The translations under genes were made by a program, and so were the position numbers. Positions 60,563 through 64,000 of a stretch of 64,000 nt of DNA are shown here, in pieces. Below the pieces are notes generated by a model. That model was given only the letters and a program-made list of their open reading frames with translations. It had not been told where the DNA came from and ran no database searches. Every line of letters starts with the position of its first letter. The first letter of the stretch is position 1. This DNA is from Candidatus Jidaibacter acanthamoeba (lineage in GTDB: Bacteria > Pseudomonadota > Alphaproteobacteria > Rickettsiales > Midichloriaceae): positions 169,409 to 233,408 of the forward strand of contig NZ_JSWE01000092.1 of NCBI RefSeq assembly GCF_000815465.1, in the 5' to 3' direction.

Positions 60563-63178
60563 ATGAGTGAATTAAAAAACTGGAAAAGTATTTCAAAAGA
60601 GCAACTTTTTACTGAAGCTTTAGAAAGAGGATTTGCTGAAGAAGCAAATGAATTTCTTAACTATTTTGATACGGTTAGCATATATGATGCAGTAGATGGT
60701 AATTATTTTAATGTGATGAAATATCTTATAGAGCATGATGTTGAAATTCATGAAGATACATTAAATTTTGCTGTTCAGTTGGAAAATTTAGAAGCATTAA
60801 AGATTTTGCTTGAGCATGGTGTTAAGGCCGGGGGCTATGAGGTGGATCTCGCCATTTCAATAGGAAATATAGAAATATTAAAGCTTCTGCTGAAATATGG
60901 AGCTGAGATAAGTGAATATGCGGTAAATGAAGTAGTTTCGGATGGAAATTTGGAAGTATTAAAACTTCTGCTTGAACATGGAGCTGAGATTAGCGACTCC
61001 CACATAGAAACCGCAATTTCAGGCGGGCACTTGGAGGTAATAAAGCTTCTGCTTGAGCATGGGGGTAAGGTTAGTGAGCGTGCAGTAAGTAATGCAATTT
61101 TAGGCGGGCATTTAGAAATATTGAAGTTTCTGCTTGAGCATGGAGCTGAGATTGGCGCCTCCAAGGTGGAAACTGCAATTTTGAGCGGGCATTTAGAAAT
61201 ATTGAAATTTCTGCTTGAACACGGAGCTGAGATTACGGGTAATGGAATAGAGCTTGCAGCGGTAGTCGGTCATTTGGAAGTAATAAAGTTTCTGCTTGAA
61301 CATGGGGATAAGGTTAGTGAGCATGCAGTAACTAATGCAATTTTAGGCGGGCATTTAGAGGTATTAAAGTTTCTGCTTAAGCATGGGGGTAAGATTAGTG
61401 ACTCTGCTGTAGAGGTTGCAGTTAAAATGGGGCATTTAGAGGTATTAAAGTTTCTGCTTGAGCATGGGAGTAAGATTACGGACAAAGAAATAGATCTTGC
61501 CGCTTTTCTAGGGAATTTAGATGTATTAAAGCTTCTAATTGAATATGGGGATAAGATTAGTGAATATGCAGTAAGTAATGCAGCTTCGGGTGGGCATTCA
61601 GAGGTGATAAAGTTTCTGCTTGAACATGGAGCTGAGGTTGGTAATAATGCAATAGAAAAAGCAGCTTACGGCAACCATCCGGAAGTAGTGAAGTTTTTAG
61701 TTGAGTATGGCGTACAAGTTAGGAGTCATGATTTATTAGCAATAATAAAAATAGGCGATAAGATATTAATTAAGCATGTTTTGGAAAATCTCACTAACTC
61801 TTTGATTTTACCTCAGGAAAATGAAGAAATTTTATTTGCATTATATGGAGATTCAGAACTACTCAAGATAATGGTAAAGGTCTCTGAAATTCCAAGCGAA
61901 GAATTAAATAAAATTTATATTAATGCGATCATTAAAGGTAATTATGACTTTGCTGCTAAGCTGCATGATGTGCTTGACGTATGTTTTGAAACTAATATTC
62001 TTTCCGACATAAGTAGTGCAATTATAAAAGGTTTGGATAACTCTATAGAAAACAATAAGTATCATGCAATTGTTAACCTTATTGATAAAGCGGGTATTAA
62101 TATACCTCATCAGTACAAACACTTAGTAAATAATATTAATGATGATATAGATTCAAAGGAATTTGATTTTATATACGGTTTAACTCATAAGCTTGCACAG
62201 CATTATATTAACCTTGCTAAAGTGGCACTTGAAAAAAGTTTATTATCACAAATCATTAATGAAAATGAAATTAATCAAGCTAAAACAATTTTAAATGAAG
62301 TTTTTAATGCGGATAACCAAGCAAGATTCGAGAGTTTTCAAGAGCTGAAACGGACCTTTCCCAATGATAATGAGTTAAGCAAGGTAATAAACGAATTTGA
62401 TGCGTATCATATGGTTATCGGCAATGCTCTTAACCGGCTTGATAAAGATTTTACATTGGAAGTTTTAGGGCTTAACGGAGTTAGTGTGCCTGTATTTGAT
62501 GAGGATATTATGGTTTATCGGGGTTTTGTTGCAGATTTGGATGACGGAAGTGAGGATATATTGTTTAAGTACGGCAGTAGGGCTTTCGGAAAAGGTGAAA
62601 TGCAAAAAACTTTAGGTTTTCATGTTAAAGAAGCTTGGAACCGACTTGAAGCTAAGGACGGGCATTTTTGGCAATACGGAGGCACTTATGTATCAGCGGA
62701 GCCTTCTATGGCTTCTGAATTTGCTCTCGGGATTACATCTAAAGGAAAGGGAGAAAATATTCTTCTGGAAATTAAGTTGAAAGCGGAAGCACCGAAAATT
62801 TGCGGCCGCGTTACTCATGAATATGAGTTTGTTCCGAATAATATTGAAGGCTCTGAAATCGTAGCAGTTTACAAGCTTAATAATGAAAAGACGATAAAAT
62901 CAGTGTATAAAAATCCATATCTTCAAGATACCTCCCTCACTCCTAGGTATGTAGTCGGCAATACGATTGAGGAGGATAAGGAAGCAATTCAGAAATATAA
63001 TTCATTAGATTGTAAAAGAACCGAGTATGATGATTATAATGATTTTCTGACTAAATACAGTTACACCGAAGAAATGTTAAAACCATTTTTTAAAGGACGT
63101 CCGGTTTATGAAGAAGTAATTACTGCGGAGCAGGCTGAGCCTGAGTTTGAATGTGATCTTACTTTGCAATGCTGTTAG
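60563..63178 (+). CDS. Ankyrin-repeat protein with C-terminal ADP-ribosyltransferase-like domain
   Basis: 871 residues, no signal peptide. Residues 48-398 comprise 13 tandem ankyrin-like repeats of 27 residues (type HLEVLKFLLEHGAEISDSAV). A helical linker runs to about 640. The C-terminal domain has the R-S-E triad order of ADP-ribosyltransferases: VYRG with R653, a GTYVSAE strand with S711, and the ExE pair E753/E755 in HEYEFVP, followed by a typical EIVAVY strand. It probably transfers ADP-ribose from NAD to a host or self target. Typical of secreted effectors. Which secretion route is unknown. Target cannot be read from sequence. Confidence 0.78.
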   Translation: MSELKNWKSISKEQLFTEALERGFAEEANEFLNYFDTVSIYDAVDGNYFNVMKYLIEHDVEIHEDTLNFAVQLENLEALKILLEHGVKAGGYEVDLAISIGNIEILKLLLKYGAEISEYAVNEVVSDGNLEVLKLLLEHGAEISDSHIETAISGGHLEVIKLLLEHGGKVSERAVSNAILGGHLEILKFLLEHGAEIGASKVETAILSGHLEILKFLLEHGAEITGNGIELAAVVGHLEVIKFLLEHGDKVSEHAVTNAILGGHLEVLKFLLKHGGKISDSAVEVAVKMGHLEVLKFLLEHGSKITDKEIDLAAFLGNLDVLKLLIEYGDKISEYAVSNAASGGHSEVIKFLLEHGAEVGNNAIEKAAYGNHPEVVKFLVEYGVQVRSHDLLAIIKIGDKILIKHVLENLTNSLILPQENEEILFALYGDSELLKIMVKVSEIPSEELNKIYINAIIKGNYDFAAKLHDVLDVCFETNILSDISSAIIKGLDNSIENNKYHAIVNLIDKAGINIPHQYKHLVNNINDDIDSKEFDFIYGLTHKLAQHYINLAKVALEKSLLSQIINENEINQAKTILNEVFNADNQARFESFQELKRTFPNDNELSKVINEFDAYHMVIGNALNRLDKDFTLEVLGLNGVSVPVFDEDIMVYRGFVADLDDGSEDILFKYGSRAFGKGEMQKTLGFHVKEAWNRLEAKDGHFWQYGGTYVSAEPSMASEFALGITSKGKGENILLEIKLKAEAPKICGRVTHEYEFVPNNIEGSEIVAVYKLNNEKTIKSVYKNPYLQDTSLTPRYVVGNTIEEDKEAIQKYNSLDCKRTEYDDYNDFLTKYSYTEEMLKPFFKGRPVYEEVITAEQAEPEFECDLTLQCC
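60704..61756 (+). repeat. Thirteen tandem 81-bp units inside the ankyrin-ART gene
   Basis: Thirteen units of 27 codons each. The central ones are close in DNA sequence too (repeated GGGCATTTAGAGGTATTAAA and TTTCTGCTTGAGCATGG), which implies recent expansion or homogenisation by recombination. First and last units are more diverged. The 27-residue period is shorter than the classic 33-residue ankyrin unit. Confidence 0.85.
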
Positions 63179-63208
63179 TATAGGTAGCAAATGCTATCAA
63201 TGAAAAGT

Positions 63209-63454
63209 TATAGTGAATTAAGTTGAATATCCTACATACAGGGAGCATAGCATAGTTGAACTATAAAAAATTAAACTAAGTTTACGTATAAATGACTATG
63301 TCATTTATAAAGTACACGCATTATAAATGGAGGTGAGGCGCGTACTTCTTACTATTCTTATTATCCGTTTTTCGGTTGCAGGCTATATAGTCATATTAAA
63401 CTTAACTTATTATATTTGAATTAACGCGTTAGATATTCAACTTAATTTACTATA
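63209..63454 (+). mobile_element. Miniature inverted-repeat element, copy F
   Basis: 246 bp, same orientation as A and B. Ends TATAGTGAATTAAGTTGAA and TTCAACTTAATTTACTATA are almost perfect inverted repeats, flanked by TA. The palindrome CGTATAAATGACTATG and the TATATAGTC block are kept, but one arm of the GC-rich stem has changed (TACACGCATT). It lies 31 bp after the ankyrin-ART stop. Confidence 0.82.
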
Positions 63455-63456
63455 AT

Positions 63457-63853
63457 TTACTTGCCAAGTGCTCCTGTTTTAGCTTCAGCTTGACTCTCTC
63501 TTATCCCTTCACCGGAAATCCTAGGTTTCCCGATTTTGGCTGCAAAACTCTTGCTTTCTTTTATACTATTGTTTTCTATCTTTTCCTGCGCTTTAGTTTT
63601 TACCTTCGTCTTTTCTTCAGTGCTTCTTAAAGGAGAACTATTTGTTTCCTCCGTTAAAGCTGAAACTGCTTTCTTGTCTTCGTCCGGGAATAAGCTTGTT
63701 AATTGTATTAATGTTTGTGCTACATATGGGTCTATAGCGGATTGTGAGCTTAAATCTTTAGTAAGAGTAGGGGTGACTTACCGAAGGAGTAGAACCATCC
63801 TTGGTAGTACTTTGGAGGATAGGATTACCTACTTTAATTCCTTCAGATTTTTG
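63457..63853 (-). pseudogene. Decayed hypothetical gene on the minus strand
   Basis: On the minus strand, 63457-63783 encodes a Ser/Lys/Glu-rich C-terminus (SSQSAIDPYVAQTLIQL, then EKTKVKTKAQEKIENN, ending EAKTGALGK) with no start codon. Immediately upstream another frame continues sensibly (QKSEGIKVGNPILQSTTKDG) and then meets a stop. This fits a frameshift near 63782 and a nonsense change near 63854. The forward-strand frame over the same bases is low-complexity and not credible. No family recognised. Confidence 0.5.
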
Positions 63854-63881
63854 TTAATTTTCAACCTCATTTACATATTTG

Positions 63882-64000
63882 AGCAACAACGCCGCTAAAA
63901 CCGATATATTCGAGTATATTGAGTGCTGGTATAATAATAAACTTCGACATTCTTCTTTAGGATATTTATCTCCTAATGAGTTTGAAAACCTTTATTATAA
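63882..64000 (+). pseudogene. C-terminal end of an IS3-family transposase, cut by window edge
   Basis: The forward frame reads SNNAAKTDIFEYIECWYNN then KLRHSSLGYLSPNEFENLYY. This is the C-terminal end of IS3-family OrfB (IFEYIExxYNxxRxHSxLGYxSPxxFE), close to the final catalytic region. A stop in frame at about 63858 precedes it, so only the tail is here; the last residues run off the window. Probably a remnant rather than an active element. Confidence 0.75.

Noticed and set aside
60835-61485. Minus-strand frames with repeated SAPCSSRSFNTSK units
   Set aside because: They are the antisense shadow of the 81-bp repeats in the ankyrin-ART gene.
60704-61756. Possible CRISPR array because of regular spacing
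   Set aside because: The repeats are continuous codons with no spacers, translate as ankyrin-type units and stay in frame throughout.
63536-63898. 120-codon forward frame at the right edge
   Set aside because: It is an antisense reading of a more plausible Ser/Lys/Glu-rich minus-strand sequence and its protein is a low-complexity run of hydrophobic residues.

Overview
The window is AT-rich bacterial DNA and most likely comes from an intracellular alphaproteobacterium of the order Rickettsiales, perhaps a Midichloria-like or amoeba-associated lineage. This rests on several things together: gene transfer agent (GTA) tail genes of the alphaproteobacterial type, a DivK-PleD pair, a long isocitrate dehydrogenase of the rickettsial kind, adjacent ccmA/ccmB, many ankyrin or LRR proteins, and wide intergenic gaps full of decayed repeats. 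The assignment is inference; no rRNA gene is present to confirm it. No tRNA, rRNA or CRISPR array was recognised.

Layout. 1-2942: end of a GTA/phage tail cluster (a gene entering from the left, a small protein, DUF2460 and DUF2163 tail proteins). 3090-7625: LRR protein, an inverted-repeat element, an exported TPR-like protein, a small membrane protein and a DCC thiol oxidoreductase. 7628-11944: O-antigen ligase-like protein facing bcp, a pseudokinase and a DUF2628 membrane protein. 12327-17314: rluD, a small membrane protein, nrdR, murG and icd. 17537-23356: two hypothetical genes, glpX, rpe, rpoN and tilS. 23653-25747: divK, pleD and a STAS protein. 26232-29078: hypothetical protein, IS982 remnants and an altered M48 peptidase. 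29505-33001: ubiH-like, bolA and phosphomannomutase genes, then DUF4385. 33222-36198: two paralogous ankyrin genes. 36304-39455: FKBP-like protein, ychF, pth, rnd. 39661-44830: rne, msbA, ccmA, ccmB. 46326-47924: nsrR-like repressor facing a truncated haemoglobin and an alternative oxidase. 48583-52230: hflK, hflC, iscX and a small gene, facing mrp. 52193-55462: three related ankyrin genes. 55695-57659: rpsP-rimM-trmD-rplS. 58938-60449: murJ. 60563-63178: a large ankyrin protein with an apparent ADP-ribosyltransferase domain. 63209-64000: a repeat element, a decayed gene and the end of an IS3-type transposase.

Three things stand out. (1) A compact nitric-oxide-resistance cassette: an Rrf2/NsrR-type Fe-S repressor, an operator-like site resembling the NsrR consensus, a group III truncated haemoglobin and a cyanide/NO-insensitive oxidase. 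Two copies of the same small repeat element bracket it. (2) A family of six ~235-bp miniature elements with terminal inverted repeats, probable TA target duplications and strong internal palindromes. One copy seems to sit inside a different repeat whose uninterrupted counterpart is also in the window. (3) A large set of eukaryote-like proteins that look like host-interaction factors: the ankyrin-ART fusion, ankyrin and LRR proteins with F-box-like segments, and a pseudokinase.

The housekeeping genes cover translation and RNA maturation (rpsP operon, rluD, tilS, pth, rne, rnd), envelope building (murG, murJ, msbA, waaL-like), cytochrome c biogenesis (ccmAB), iron-sulfur and membrane quality control (mrp, iscX, hflKC, bolA) and carbon metabolism (icd, glpX, rpe).
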